The position numbers and the translations under genes were made by a program. Under the pieces are notes generated by a model. That model did no database searches and had not been told where the DNA came from. It saw only the letters and a list, made by a program, of their open reading frames with translations. From a virus, in IMG/VR virus record IMGVR_UViG_3300025592_000008, positions 1 to 64,000 of that record: a stretch of 64,000 bases of DNA; one strand, 5' to 3'. Below, piece by piece: positions 52,494-60,519 of this stretch; the first letter of the stretch is position 1; each line of letters begins with the position of its first letter.

Positions 52494-52941
52494 ATTCAGT
52501 GACATCCTCGTAAGGAGCTTTTCCTCTCGATGTGACAAATTGTCCGCACTCTTTAGCCATTCGAATAGCTGTGTCTGATGGTACGTTATGCACTGATTCA
52601 GACTGATGTAAGTTTACAGTCATGAAGCAGACGGTGTTATAGCCTAAATTCTCAGCGAGAAGTTCGTAAGGTTTTGTACCGTATTTGGTGGAGCTGGTGA
52701 AGGTGTTGTGAACAATCACTGCGGGAACTGCTTCAAGCATAGCAACTCTTGCTACACCTCGACAGTACTTGTGTGCGTCCCCAAGCAAGGCTGGATCAAA
52801 TTTACCTTCTGTATGCAAATCGAAATAGTCGTCTGCTGCAACCATCACTACAGATTCTAACCCAATTAGGTTTTGCAGCATTTCCGCTGCAGTCGTTTTG
52901 CCTGACCCTGGAGGGCCTCCTATTAAAAAAAGCGTTTTCAT
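52483..52941 (-). CDS. P-loop kinase (PNK/NEDD4BP2-like)
   Basis: 152 residues. Walker A GGPPGSGKTT (8-17), then MVAADDYFDLH and NTFTSSTKYGTKPYELLAEN, as in small polynucleotide-kinase-like P-loop proteins. With the overlapping HD gene and the RNA ligase at 47820 it may form an RNA end-healing set. Promoter element 75 bases upstream. Confidence 0.8.
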   Translation of the reverse strand: MKTLFLIGGPPGSGKTTAAEMLQNLIGLESVVMVAADDYFDLHTEGKFDPALLGDAHKYCRGVARVAMLEAVPAVIVHNTFTSSTKYGTKPYELLAENLGYNTVCFMTVNLHQSESVHNVPSDTAIRMAKECGQFVTSRGKAPYEDVTEYGE

Positions 52942-53015
52942 TGTTTACTCCTTAAGATTTACTCTTTAAGATTTACTCTTTAAATAACTTTTCAGTAGAA
53001 AGTACTACCATAGCA

Positions 53016-53025
53016 TTCTTATACC
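53016..53025 (-). promoter_or_regulatory. Recurrent GGTATAAGAA promoter element
   Basis: Minus-strand AAATTTGGTATAAGAATGC; 75 bases upstream of the kinase ATG. Confidence 0.7.
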
Positions 53026-53078
53026 AAATTTCAGTAATTAAGTGTTGGCATTGTGACTGGCACCTTGTATACTAAAAT

Positions 53079-53261
53079 ATGAAAGATATAGAACAGCAAA
53101 AAGATGTGAAGAATGCTTTACTTTGGACTAACCTCGTAATAGGGTTATATTACATACATTTATTTGCACAAAGTGCCTATACTAATTGATTTGTGGGGGT
53201 TATTGGCTCACTAAATATTATTGTGTGAACTGTTTTTAATCAATACGTAAACAAAAAATAG
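53079..53261 (+). CDS. Small membrane protein, TGA-recoded
   Basis: 60 residues with in-frame TGA at 53187 and 53226 and TAG at 53259. Two hydrophobic stretches (TNLVIGLYYIHLFAQSA; VGVIGSLNIIV). One TGG Trp is also present. A plus-strand gene placed between minus genes, yet it shows the recoding, so recoding follows strand and operon rather than position. GGAG upstream of the next gene. Confidence 0.7.
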
Positions 53262-53269
53262 GAGGTGAT

Positions 53270-53617
53270 ATGGATCAAGAAGTAATAGAAGGACTAATGG
53301 GGGCATACGGGTGGGTTTTTACAGCAGCATTTTTTGTTATGATTTTCCGCAGGACCATTGAAAGCATGGTAGATGCTCTTATGATATTTTTAGGTAATGA
53401 TTATAATGTTGATGATGTAGTGCTAATAGACGGGAAACCTGGACGGATAGTTAGGGTTAGTATGTGGAAAACTGTGTTTTTTGTGTACACAATAAAGGAT
53501 GGAATAATAACTCACGGATATAAAAGAGTAGTACAAAACAGTAAGATAAAAAATATGGTTATAGAAAAGCCCTTGCCTGAGTTAGATGTTAGACATACTC
53601 CGACAAAATTAAAGTAG
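53270..53617 (+). CDS. MscS-like channel-domain protein
   Basis: 115 residues: one membrane helix (GWVFTAAFFVMIFRRTIESM), then GNDYNVDDVVLIDGKPGRIVRV, like the beta-domain of MscS (F-x-x-GD-x-V-x-I-x-x-x-x-G-x-V-x-x-I). It is far shorter than MscS and lacks the pore TM3 glycine-alanine helix, so it may modify a host channel. GGAGGTG ribosome-binding site 5 bases before the ATG. Paired with the small membrane gene upstream. Confidence 0.7.
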   Translation: MDQEVIEGLMGAYGWVFTAAFFVMIFRRTIESMVDALMIFLGNDYNVDDVVLIDGKPGRIVRVSMWKTVFFVYTIKDGIITHGYKRVVQNSKIKNMVIEKPLPELDVRHTPTKLK

Positions 53618-53703
53618 GTGTGATTTCTTCTTCTTGCTGTTGGGTATGTAATTGTGTGGTGTCTGATGACAAAGTTTTTAGACGAGTTATAATAAATATT
53701 TAA

Positions 53704-53730
53704 AGTAAAAAAAGGGCGTACCCCTTTTTC
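53704..53730. terminator. Bidirectional terminator
   Basis: AAAAAAAGGG-CGTA-CCCCTTTTT stem-loop between the plus operon and the convergent basic-protein gene. Confidence 0.8.
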
Positions 53731-53877
53731 TTATCGTTTCCCAAAAGTTGGTTTTAAAGAACCTTTCTTTTGGTTTTTAGCTCTAATCTTTTTTACCTGA
53801 ACGGCAGTCCTGCCGTTTATACTGAGATCAGAGTTTAACTTTGCTTTCGTTTGCTTCCTGGTTTTAGATTTTCGCAT
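53731..53877 (-). CDS. Small very basic protein
   Basis: 48 residues, about a third Lys/Arg (KSKTRKQTKAK; KKIRAKNQKKGS). No motif. Resembles small nucleic-acid-binding phage peptides. The terminator follows at 53730. Confidence 0.6.
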   Translation of the reverse strand: MRKSKTRKQTKAKLNSDLSINGRTAVQVKKIRAKNQKKGSLKPTFGKR

Positions 53878-53919
53878 TGTTTTTTCCCCTTTTACTGGTT
53901 AGTTACTTTAAATCTTATA

Positions 53920-54172
53920 AAGGCAAGACACTTAAATCATGTAGGCGCATGAAATAATTATCTTGCCTTTTAAAACTCCCACTCTGTGATTTCCAACTAT
54001 GGGAGACTCGGCACAATAGTGCCAGGATGTTGTGAGCTACTAAAGACGACTCATACTACTATCTTTGGTAAGTGCATGAACGTGCGAGCATAGCTTAGAA
54101 TACCGACCCTCGACCATTGAGCTGTGAGGCACACAACAAATCTTTTACTTGTCGTAATTTAAATCTTTCCTA
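53920..54172 (-). ncRNA. Structured RNA with tRNA-like D-arm
   Basis: Starts just after a promoter element (54179). In the minus sense it has a closing stem TGTTGTG/CACAACA around an internal AGCTCAATGGTCGAGG (tRNA D-arm-like), a GGCAC-TATT-GTGCC hairpin, a CTCCCA/TGGGAG stem and a final AAAGGCAAGA/TCTTGCCTTT hairpin followed by T-rich sequence. No ORF. Family unrecognised; it shares promoter type with the RNA at 50096. Confidence 0.55.
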
Positions 54173-54178
54173 GTACTA

Positions 54179-54188
54179 TTCTTATACC
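54179..54188 (-). promoter_or_regulatory. Recurrent GGTATAAGAA promoter element
   Basis: Minus-strand AAATTTGGTATAAGAATAG, about 7 bases before the structured RNA. Confidence 0.7.
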
Positions 54189-54258
54189 AAATTTGATGTA
54201 AAAAAAAAGGTATATTCTATACCTTTCTTTTTCTGCTTTAGTCAAGTAACGTAAATAG

Positions 54259-54331
54259 TGGAGCTGACAGGGATCGAACCTGCGACCCCCTGAATGCAAA
54301 TCAGGTGCTCTCCCAACTGAGCTACAGCCCC
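54259..54331 (-). tRNA. tRNA-Ala (anticodon UGC)
   Basis: 73 nt, minus strand: acceptor GGGGCTG/CAGCTCC, D arm GTAGCTCAGTTGGGAGAGC, anticodon loop TTTGCAT (UGC) on stem CCTGA/TCAGG, T arm GCAGG-TTCGATC-CCTGT, discriminator A. CCA not encoded. It closely follows bacterial tRNA-Ala(UGC). Confidence 0.95.
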
Positions 54332-54369
54332 CACAGTTACGTTATCTCTTTACTTTTTCTTCTAACTTT

Positions 54370-54672
54370 TTATGCTTGTGGTCCCGGGATCACATTTGTT
54401 GCACATGGCCCTTTTTCACCGTTAGATTCTATGAATTCAACCTCTTGTCCTTCGGAAAGAGTTTTGAAGCCGTCCATCTGAATTTCGCTCATATGAACGA
54501 ATAAGTCACGTGAATCTGCATCCACGGTTAAATCGTCCCCGTCTTCCGTAGTGCTTGTGGCTAATGAGTTGATGCTAGGGGTTATAAAGCCGAAGCCTTT
54601 TTTATCATTAAACCACTTTACTGTCCCAGTGGACATTCCTTCCTGTGTTGCTTCTTGTGTTGCATTTGTCAT
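54370..54672 (-). CDS. Cold-shock protein with insertion
   Basis: 100 residues. Cold-shock domain: [17 protein letters not shown] (RNP1 KGFGFI) and DLFVHMS (RNP2), then [17 protein letters not shown]. About 25 residues ([20 protein letters not shown]) are inserted between RNP1 and RNP2. Single-strand nucleic-acid chaperone. Just upstream of the tRNA-Ala. Confidence 0.88.
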   Translation of the reverse strand: MTNATQEATQEGMSTGTVKWFNDKKGFGFITPSINSLATSTTEDGDDLTVDADSRDLFVHMSEIQMDGFKTLSEGQEVEFIESNGEKGPCATNVIPGPQA

Positions 54673-54854
54673 ATTATAATATGTTCCTTGTTACTGTTGT
54701 TATGTACGTTGTTGTACTTTTATTTACTATCGTATTTTTCTGCGCTTTATCGGACGCATAATGAATATTGTATTTCCGGTACAGGTTCTTTTTTTATTTT
54801 TAGGTTGTCGAATGACTTCCTAATAGCATGGTCTCCCTGTACTCGAGCCCTGCA

Positions 54855-56345
54855 TTAAAAAGGTAGTTTTTTAGTAGTGATCCCATACTTTTCTTTCATA
54901 GAATCAAAACCAATCTTCTTCATAAGTTTTTGATAGAACATGTCAGTGTCATCAGCATACTTATATACTTCTTTTAGATCTTCTTTCATGCCATCCTTGA
55001 CGTCTTGCACTAAATCTGTTGTTATCTTTTTAGCTCGTGTTGACACTGTATAAGAAAAGGTGGATTGAGCTAACTCCTTTATTTGTGCCCCAGACATATT
55101 ATCTACAATAGGCTCAAGTTTCTTAGCTCGAGTTTTTGTGATCTTAAAAGCTGGTTCAAAATATATTCTTGCACACTCTACTGCATCTGACCCTTTTAAT
55201 GTTCCGACTTCCAGAAGTTTGTCAATACGGCCAGGACGCTGTATTATCCTAGGTTCTATTGCTTCAGGGAAATTAGTAGTAAAAATTACGTAAGCTCCTG
55301 ATTTATTCGGCTTCTGATTTATGCCATCTAAAAAGTTTAGGACAGACGATGATGCACCTCCCGTAGGAGATTGCGCATTGAACGCAGACTCTGCATCTTC
55401 GAGAATAGCTATAGTCGGCACACCGTACTTTGCACAAGATGCTAGATGTGTGGCCAGTAAAGAAATCTCTGTACAAAATACTACACTCTTTTTATCCGAG
55501 TGCTCTCTAGCTACTCTATAAGCCATAGAAGTTTTCCCTGTTCCAGGTGGTCCTATGAGAGCGACTTTCCGGGTACCTGGCATTCCATAACGAGTATATA
55601 AACTAACGTTATTAAAGAAAAAATCTAGGTCTTTGTCTAAGGTTTTTATAGTAGGATGCACTGTTGGAATCTTGTTAGGTTTTTCTACGGGGTCGTAGTA
55701 GACCATTCCTTGCCCAAGCTCTCGTAATACATAAGTACCTGGCTTGGGCTTGGCATTGTGTCTCCGATGCTTGTTTAACATTCTTTTGTACTTGTACCAT
55801 GTTTTTGTCTCAGTGGCTGCGATTCCTTCTATTGAAGCATTGTTGCCTCCTCCTGTCCTCCACTTTGCTAGATACATATAATATTGAGTTGTCTTGTCTT
55901 GATTTGTTAACTTGTTCTTAACAGTTTCTTCAAAAGTAATCTTAAATACTCCTAGCCGATCCTCTGCCAGTATTGTGTCTGGCTTGTACTTAACGGGCCG
56001 GATTCCAAAACTACAGTTGGGCACTATGTCTTGAGACAGCGGTGTAACATCTGCAATATGAAAGGTGCGCTGATTGTATTTGCGAGCATGATGTCTCCAC
56101 GATACCAGCATTTCCCACTGCAGCTCGGTGTCGCCCTCTGTAGTGACAAAGCCGTTTGGGTCTACACCTTGGTAAGTTGTGTTGGCATTGCCGGTAGCTT
56201 TTGTTGTTTTAGTTTTTGTTGTGAGGTTTGTTTTTGTTTTAGCTTTTGCTAATGTACTCGTCGTGCTTGTTGTGGTCATAGCACAAGCATTTTCCTTGTA
56301 TTTTTTAATTAAATAGTTGTTTACTGTTTCAAATTTTGTTGCCAT
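54855..56345 (-). CDS. BCS1-like AAA+ ATPase
   Basis: 496 residues. A Thr/Lys/Ala-rich repeat tail (residues 20-60, TKT and TTT units) is followed by Walker A LIGPPGTGKTS (264-273), Walker B TIAILEDAES and sensor-1/arginine-finger TTNFPEAIEPRIIQRPGRID, the BCS1/Rubisco-activase-like AAA pattern. Found as a free protein in several jumbo phages. Substrate unknown. Its upstream region is a 13-base tandem repeat. Confidence 0.85.
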   Translation of the reverse strand: MATKFETVNNYLIKKYKENACAMTTTSTTSTLAKAKTKTNLTTKTKTTKATGNANTTYQGVDPNGFVTTEGDTELQWEMLVSWRHHARKYNQRTFHIADVTPLSQDIVPNCSFGIRPVKYKPDTILAEDRLGVFKITFEETVKNKLTNQDKTTQYYMYLAKWRTGGGNNASIEGIAATETKTWYKYKRMLNKHRRHNAKPKPGTYVLRELGQGMVYYDPVEKPNKIPTVHPTIKTLDKDLDFFFNNVSLYTRYGMPGTRKVALIGPPGTGKTSMAYRVAREHSDKKSVVFCTEISLLATHLASCAKYGVPTIAILEDAESAFNAQSPTGGASSSVLNFLDGINQKPNKSGAYVIFTTNFPEAIEPRIIQRPGRIDKLLEVGTLKGSDAVECARIYFEPAFKITKTRAKKLEPIVDNMSGAQIKELAQSTFSYTVSTRAKKITTDLVQDVKDGMKEDLKEVYKYADDTDMFYQKLMKKIGFDSMKEKYGITTKKLPF

Positions 56346-56411
56346 TAGTTTTTATCCTTAGTTTTTATCCTTAGTTTTTATCCTTAGTTTTTATCATTAG
56401 TTTTTATCCTT
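56345..56411. repeat. 13-bp tandem repeat TAGTTTTTATCCT
   Basis: Five copies of a 13-base unit directly upstream of the AAA ATPase start, one with an A for C change. Could be an operator or slippage product. Confidence 0.85.
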
Positions 56412-56465
56412 AGTTAGTATGTCTTGTCAGTTGCACCATGTGTACTACTAGCTACGAAGTTGTGT

Positions 56466-56515
56466 AGTTGTTATTAGTAGTTGTTATTAGTAGTTGTTAT
56501 TAGTAGTTGTTATTG
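56466..56515. repeat. 13-bp tandem repeat AGTTGTTATTAGT
   Basis: About four copies, at the 3' end of the 56487 ORF. Same 13-base period as the neighbouring repeat. Confidence 0.85.
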
Positions 56516-56720
56516 ACCACGTTTTTTTTAGTATTTGTGCTATTTTACCTAATATTACATTAAAGTCGGGTGTATCTGCGTGCACATTATTTTTTACAGT
56601 GTCAGTACTAATGGATTGTTGTGTGTTTTGTTCATAAATATACAAATCGCTTAAGTCTGGCATTATGGGATGTTGTATTTTTTGTACTTGTTGGGCTTGC
56701 TGTTGTTTTTGTTTATTCAT
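56487..56720 (-). CDS. Gln-rich small protein
   Basis: 77 residues: Gln-rich start (KQKQQQAQQVQKIQ), then DLSDLYIYEQN, and a Thr/Asn-rich end created by the 13-base repeat. Unknown. Confidence 0.55.
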   Translation of the reverse strand: MNKQKQQQAQQVQKIQHPIMPDLSDLYIYEQNTQQSISTDTVKNNVHADTPDFNVILGKIAQILKKTWSITTTNNNY

Positions 56721-56778
56721 GTTGGGTACCTTGGGTTATTAGTAATTGTGTAATTGTGTAATTGTGTAATTGTTGGTA

Positions 56779-57273
56779 TTTACTACGTTTTTGAGTGGTT
56801 TACTACACGTTTACCACGGGTTTACTACGCTTTTTTGGCTATTTACTACAAAAAATTGTAAGTAACCGTTGTAACTGTTGTTATTGCCTAAGTTAGTGCG
56901 GAACTTAGGTTGTTGTGAATAAGGTGTAACTGTTGATATTACCGGTTTTAAGTCTGATCCTTTCAAGTAAAAAAAGAGGGAATATATATACTATATAATA
57001 CATAACTTATACTATAACTACTATACAATACATGATATTTACTACGCTTTTATAAACAAGCACTACGTGTGGAGAATAAAAAATAAAAAACAATGTGTTT
57101 TTGTCCTACCCTAGGGTGCTAGTGCTCGAAACACGTGGTAAGTACAAAGGAGTAGGTTATGTTAGGTACTGTAAATGCTTTTATTGTTCGGTATAGGTAC
57201 CTAAAGGTGTCCGTGGTAAATCTGTGGTAAATGCGTGGTAAAGTTGTAGTAAGTTGCATAAAAACGTGGTAAA
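56779..57273. other. Iteron-rich region, replication-origin candidate
   Basis: No gene in 56721-57461. TTTACYACG occurs about six times on the plus strand (56779, 56799, 56810, 56821, 56842, 57038). Its reverse complement, as CGTGGTAAA and variants, occurs about six times (57134, 57212, 57223, 57234, 57245, 57265). Arms point at each other around an AT-rich centre. Simple TAATTGTG repeats precede the left arm at 56745-56770. This layout suits origin or partition binding sites. Confidence 0.6.
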
Positions 57274-57461
57274 CTCACATTTACGGGGTTATCAGCAACT
57301 ATAGTGGTCATAGATATGTTAGCTCCTGTTAAATACTCTGAAAGTGTTTTGTAACTGGTGCTAAGTAAGATAGTTGCTTACAAGAATAGATTAAAAATCT
57401 GTAGTCGTTATGTAAGCAACTATAAGTGAACAATCACCGCCAATGGCACCCAATTTAATGT

Positions 57462-57704
57462 TCAGTGCATCCACTTGAAAGGTGATTTATCGCTTCCCTT
57501 CTCAATTACGAATATAAAAAGTGCTATTACTAAGCCAATTGTTATTATATAGCTGAGGAAAACTCCTAGGAGTTGGATTGCTGAGAACACTACTGGTGCT
57601 AAAAAATAAACTAGCAGTCCTGCAACTACTAGTTGAATACCTAGCAATAGGACATCTCTGTGTCTATCTTTAATTGCCTGGTATTTATTTGAAAATTTAC
57701 CCAT
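57462..57704 (-). CDS. Two-span membrane protein, TGA stop
   Basis: 80 residues: two hydrophobic helices (IQLVVAGLLVYFLAPVVFSA; YIITIGLVIALFIFVI) with a basic N-terminus. TGA at 57462; next TAG 14 codons later. Its ATG overlaps the preceding stop. Confidence 0.65.
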   Translation of the reverse strand: MGKFSNKYQAIKDRHRDVLLLGIQLVVAGLLVYFLAPVVFSAIQLLGVFLSYIITIGLVIALFIFVIEKGSDKSPFKWMH

Positions 57705-58053
57705 ATACTACCTCATCGAATACTGCTAATTGAATTATCACGTCGTAGTCATCTGCGTCCATGTCATCTATGTCGAATGGGCGCTTATTAGTTTCGTAAT
57801 ATGTCTTAATCCCTTTCTTTAACTTTTCCAGGTCTAGAACTTTGAAGGATCCATCATCTTCGTAAAGTTCTATTGATCCTCCCCGTGATACCACACTATT
57901 GGTGAATTCTCCGCCTTTGTACTCCTTATTGACTACTTTAGCTTTGGTACACCAATAAGTTATCCCCCCTTCTAAGGCTCCTGCGACAATGTTATCTATA
58001 TCATCTTTTGAAAGTGACAAGTCTTTTTGTATTTTTATATGTATATCTTCCAT
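57697..58053 (-). CDS. Unknown protein
   Basis: 118 residues. Starts EDIHIKIQKDLSLSKDDIDNIVAGALEGGITYW, then KEYKGGEFTNSVVSRGGSIEL, and a DUF-like acidic C-terminus (FDIDDMDADDYDVIIQL). Resembles small phage proteins with the GGITYWC segment, function unknown. Confidence 0.65.
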   Translation of the reverse strand: MEDIHIKIQKDLSLSKDDIDNIVAGALEGGITYWCTKAKVVNKEYKGGEFTNSVVSRGGSIELYEDDGSFKVLDLEKLKKGIKTYYETNKRPFDIDDMDADDYDVIIQLAVFDEVVYG

Positions 58054-58094
58054 GTTAACTCCTTTGTATTTTAAATTAAAATAAGGCTAATGCC

Positions 58095-58211
58095 TTATTT
58101 TCCGAACAGCATGTCTCTGGTTGCTTTAGCAATCTGGAATTTCGTTGCCTTTGGTGGTACTGTAACAGATACGAGCCTGCCCCGGTATACTACTGAAACG
58201 ATTTTTTTCAT
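58095..58211 (-). CDS. Tiny basic protein
   Basis: 38 residues: KKIVSVVYRGRLVSVTVPPKATKFQIAKATRDMLFGK-type sequence split here as KKIVSVVYRGRLV and FQIAKATRDMLF. TAA at 58095. Promoter element about 67 bases upstream. Confidence 0.55.
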   Translation of the reverse strand: MKKIVSVVYRGRLVSVTVPPKATKFQIAKATRDMLFGK

Positions 58212-58277
58212 GTTTACTCCTTAGTTATTGAGAAACCTTGCGTTTTAGAACTCATTCTAATGCTAAGGTTCATACTT

Positions 58278-58287
58278 TTCTTATACC
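58278..58287 (-). promoter_or_regulatory. Recurrent GGTATAAGAA promoter element
   Basis: Minus-strand CTGGTATAAGAAAAG, 67 bases upstream of the 58211 ATG and 43 bases before the divergent spike gene. Confidence 0.65.
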
Positions 58288-58329
58288 AGAATATGTTGAT
58301 TTGTTGTGTTTTTATAGCTATACTAAGCT

Positions 58330-60063
58330 ATGGAAATACTTAGAGAAAAAAGTAAGAATAAAATTAAGTCTAGAGTTTTCAGGGCATCCGTTACTAGCGT
58401 CGACAATCCTCCGAGAGGGACAGCAAACGCAGGCCACGCAAAGATATGGATAAGGGAGGTAGGCATTCCAATAGATACTCCGCCCAGAGAAGTAAACCCC
58501 CCGTCTCCTATTCCCGTCGATGACTATGGGTCTGGAGCTGTTTCTATACCAGAGCCTGGGGCTCAGTGTTTAATATTTGAGAGCGAAGATTTGGATATTG
58601 CTCAGATACTTACTTACATAGCTTTGCCCGGGATGAGTGTATTTGGTAACTTAGCGCCAGAGAAACCAGGTATTGGCGGGTTTTTTACTAAAATTGGAGG
58701 TAAGTTTAAAACAGTCATAGGGCAGACAAAGTCTGGTGTCATAAAACTGATGGCAGGTCAGTTCTCTAATATAAAGATCAACGCCAGGCTAGAGAAAGTT
58801 GACATCTCAGCTAAAAATTACAATAAAATTTCGTCCACAGGTTTTCAGTCAGATATTTTTGAAGAGAATGCCTCGACTCCCCTGTCTACGGAAAGTAGGA
58901 CTAGGCACATGGCCGTGTTCACTCAGAGGAAAGAGTCGAAAAGGGAGAGTGATGTATCATCTATACAGTCTGACTTAGGAACAGAGGAGGTAGGTCAAAT
59001 ACCTCTAATAAGTAATTATGTAGGAAAAGCTGTTATTAGGGCAGGCCAAGTATCAAACAAGTCTCACGGATACTACGGGCAACCGACTCATACCTACGAA
59101 GTCGATACTAGGCAATCTACTGGGGCAGTTTCAACGCAGAAAGATACAGTAACTAACTTCAAGCTGGGGTATCAGGGGGAACATTTCCCTTATTCAGGGA
59201 CTACATGGAAACCCGGTGGAACTATGATAGAGGTATCCGCAAAAAGGAATGTACCTCTCAATGTCTCGTCGTATGTGTGGAGATACGGTAAATATGAGGG
59301 GGATTATGGGACAAAATTTCCTGACGCATCGCCTACATCAGTACCTGGCGGAGAGCCAGTAAGTGGGGAAATATTTAAACATCAAGTATTGGATGGGCTA
59401 AACTATGGGGTTCCATACGGTCTTGCTGTAGTTGACCCGCTAGGAGAAGGCGAGTCATACTCGTCTGATACAGTAGACAAAGCTGAGAGAGCTTATTCAG
59501 AGTCCTTTGGGGTCCTGGACTCAGTTCTATTAGTAGGCAATGATCTGTACGGAAGTGTTTGGCGTCACAGAATCCACTCTTACGATCCTTTACTTGCTGG
59601 AGGACTATCTTACACAAGACAATTAGGAGGGGGCCCTACTTTAGCACCTTTTTTGTACAAATCAGAGGTGCTGAACGGTATAAAAGAAGCACCGTCAGCA
59701 AAGTTGACAAAAGAATATACCAGCAGCTTGGCCGGCGCTAAGTATGTTTTGTCGTCTACAGGGCTAATTGCAGGAGGGGAAGCGAAGATAGAGTTAGAAA
59801 ATAGTGAAGTACATTCTACTGTAAGAATAAGTGCCGGAGGGGTTGCTAATGCACCTACTAGCGAAGTCTTAATCGGAGTGTTAGGTGCAGACGAATCCGG
59901 AGTACAGCAGTTAGTAACCAAGTCTTGGGTAATGAATTTGTTTAATAGCCATGTTCACCCTACAGCAGCAGTAGGACCACCATCACCTCCTATACCGATG
60001 CCAGACATAACTGCGCCTCATTTTCCTATATCAAATTTCACATCAATTTTAAAAGCGGAGTAA
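58330..60063 (+). CDS. Baseplate spike / gpV-like protein
   Basis: 577 residues. N-terminal OB-like domain (FRASVTSVDNPPRGTANAGHAKIWI...GAVSIPEPGAQCLIFESEDLDIAQ) as in gp5/gpV hubs. A beta-rich middle follows, then a C-terminus with SWVMNLFNSHVHPTA and a Pro-rich VGPPSPPIPMP tail, the F-N-x-H-x-H pattern common at the end of spike proteins. It would pierce the cell envelope. First gene of the right-hand virion cluster. Confidence 0.8.
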   Translation: MEILREKSKNKIKSRVFRASVTSVDNPPRGTANAGHAKIWIREVGIPIDTPPREVNPPSPIPVDDYGSGAVSIPEPGAQCLIFESEDLDIAQILTYIALPGMSVFGNLAPEKPGIGGFFTKIGGKFKTVIGQTKSGVIKLMAGQFSNIKINARLEKVDISAKNYNKISSTGFQSDIFEENASTPLSTESRTRHMAVFTQRKESKRESDVSSIQSDLGTEEVGQIPLISNYVGKAVIRAGQVSNKSHGYYGQPTHTYEVDTRQSTGAVSTQKDTVTNFKLGYQGEHFPYSGTTWKPGGTMIEVSAKRNVPLNVSSYVWRYGKYEGDYGTKFPDASPTSVPGGEPVSGEIFKHQVLDGLNYGVPYGLAVVDPLGEGESYSSDTVDKAERAYSESFGVLDSVLLVGNDLYGSVWRHRIHSYDPLLAGGLSYTRQLGGGPTLAPFLYKSEVLNGIKEAPSAKLTKEYTSSLAGAKYVLSSTGLIAGGEAKIELENSEVHSTVRISAGGVANAPTSEVLIGVLGADESGVQQLVTKSWVMNLFNSHVHPTAAVGPPSPPIPMPDITAPHFPISNFTSILKAE

Positions 60064-60066
60064 AAA

Positions 60067-60519
60067 ATGTTAAAAAAAGATACTCTAGTAAATTATATAA
60101 TAAGTATTTTAGGCATGAAAACTCATAGCGTACCTCAAGGATTTGTTCCAAAAGAGGACGGAAGTATGGAAGCTATTCCGGCGGTACAGCCTTATACTGT
60201 AGATTGGGGCGGAAGTAGCCCGCCCGACGAGTTAAAGCATTTAATAGAAGCAATCGCAGAAGGAGTTATAAAGCACATACAGAAAGATGCGGAGTTTTCC
60301 TTTAATACTGTTGTCGGCCATTCTGCCAAACCTTTAGCATCCTCAGTCACTGTTTTGCCTGGAATTAGCACCGCTGGAAGTCCAGCAGCACAGGTTACAA
60401 TATCCCCGGGCACTGCTGTACTATCATCATTCGACATGTTGAATCTTACTGCGGGCCCAGCAAATACAGATGAAAGTGCATTTGTTCCACCAATTGCTGT
60501 GAAGCAGTGGATTAAGTAA
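60067..60519 (+). CDS. Virion-cluster protein, unknown
   Basis: 150 residues. YTVDWGGSSPPDELKHLIEAIAEGVIKHI, a beta-rich middle (ISTAGSPAAQVTISPGTAVL) and an end AFVPPIAVKQWIK. Pattern repeats in the spike gene's neighbour. Likely baseplate or tail protein. Confidence 0.7.
   Translation: MLKKDTLVNYIISILGMKTHSVPQGFVPKEDGSMEAIPAVQPYTVDWGGSSPPDELKHLIEAIAEGVIKHIQKDAEFSFNTVVGHSAKPLASSVTVLPGISTAGSPAAQVTISPGTAVLSSFDMLNLTAGPANTDESAFVPPIAVKQWIK

Noticed and set aside
56345-56515. CRISPR array
   Set aside because: The repeats are 13-base head-to-tail units without spacers, and no cas genes are present.
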